From assembly GCA_023428065.1 (NCBI GenBank), contig JAEYZI010000028.1, forward strand, positions 1 through 12,567: a stretch of 12,567 nucleotides of DNA. The letters run 5' to 3'. The notes below the pieces were generated by a model. The model was not told where the DNA came from, ran no database searches, and saw nothing but the letters and a program-made list of their open reading frames with translations. The position numbers were made by a program, and so were the translations under genes. This document shows, one piece after another, positions 12,370 through 12,567 of this stretch. Position 1 is the stretch's first letter, and each line of letters opens with the position of its first letter. Origin of the DNA: Actinomycetes bacterium. GTDB taxonomy: Bacteria; Actinomycetota; Actinomycetes; Actinomycetales; Microbacteriaceae.

Positions 12370-12567
12370 CTACAGAGCGCCTCGATCGGGCCGACCGACG
12401 GGCAGCGGCTCGAGGCGCGTGACCTCGATCGGCTTCGCGAGGGCCCCCTCGAGAAGAGCGCGCAGGCGCGCCACGGGAGCGGCGTCGGAGTGCGCGTCGA
12501 GAGCCGCGTGCGAGCTCCACTTCTCGATCATGACGATCGATCCGTCGGGTGCGTCGTGGATCGCGTA
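12370..12567 (-). CDS. antibiotic-biosynthesis-monooxygenase (ABM)-like protein, 5' end missing
   Basis: The last 65 residues of a small protein whose start lies beyond the window edge; the TAG stop is at 12372-12370. The visible part reads YAIHDAPDGSIVMIEKW, then HAALDAHSDAAPVARLRALL, and ends with EVTRLEPLPVG and a short tail. This is the C-terminal half of the ferredoxin-like alpha-beta fold found in ABM/YgiN-like putative quinol monooxygenases, where an EKW/EQW strand followed by a LDAH helix is characteristic. These are normally about 95-110 residues and dimeric, with poorly defined substrates. The promoter and operator of the transketolase operon begin about 20 bases after its stop, so it belongs to a separate upstream unit, and its place in the pathway is unclear. 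Confidence 0.8.
   Translation of the reverse strand, partial: YAIHDAPDGSIVMIEKWSSHAALDAHSDAAPVARLRALLEGALAKPIEVTRLEPLPVGRPDRGAL

Overview
The window comes from a high-G+C genome. Codon third positions are overwhelmingly G or C, GTG starts are common, and Shine-Dalgarno sites are good. This fits an actinobacterium, and the gene content and style suggest Microbacteriaceae; that placement is inference. Every gene I can support lies on the minus strand, so transcription runs from high to low coordinates. The long plus-strand open frames are shadows.

In transcription order: (a) 12567-12370, the C-terminal end of a small antibiotic-biosynthesis-monooxygenase (ABM)-like protein, cut by the window edge. 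(b) A promoter/operator region at about 12352-12295, then a tightly packed operon: split transketolase (N-terminal subunit 12285-11407, C-terminal subunit 11410-10445), an FGGY sugar kinase (10452-8959), an SDR dehydrogenase (8962-8156), and a ribose-type ABC importer made of permease (8125-7109), lipoprotein binding protein (7052-6081) and double ATPase (6001-4511). Strong RNA hairpins flank the binding-protein gene on both sides. (c) A SorC/DeoR-type regulator (4450-3458) with a palindrome in its leader, followed by a second SDR dehydrogenase (3444-2680). (d) A second operator region at about 2611-2656, then a 2-oxoacid/acetoin dehydrogenase-type complex: E1 alpha (2594-1599), E1 beta (1602-586), a free-standing 81-residue lipoyl protein (563-318), and an E2 acyltransferase core (321 to the window edge, incomplete).

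Together these look like one catabolic regulon for an unidentified sugar or polyol. The importer brings it in, an SDR oxidises it to a ketose, the FGGY kinase phosphorylates it, and the split transketolase moves a two-carbon unit. A second thiamine-diphosphate system, the acetoin-dehydrogenase-like complex, then probably turns a hydroxyketone or 2-oxoacid product into an acyl-CoA. A 16-base operator-like sequence occurs with one mismatch in front of both the transketolase and the E1 alpha genes, and a related palindrome precedes the regulator. This ties the modules together under the SorC-type protein.

The closest described logic I know is D-apiose catabolism (FGGY apulose kinase plus a two-subunit apulose-4-phosphate transketolase). 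No isomerase is visible here and two dehydrogenases are present, so a polyol or branched ketose is more likely. The substrate cannot be settled from sequence alone. The window holds no tRNA, rRNA, CRISPR array, IS element or phage gene that I can see. There is no gene-free stretch over 300 bases.
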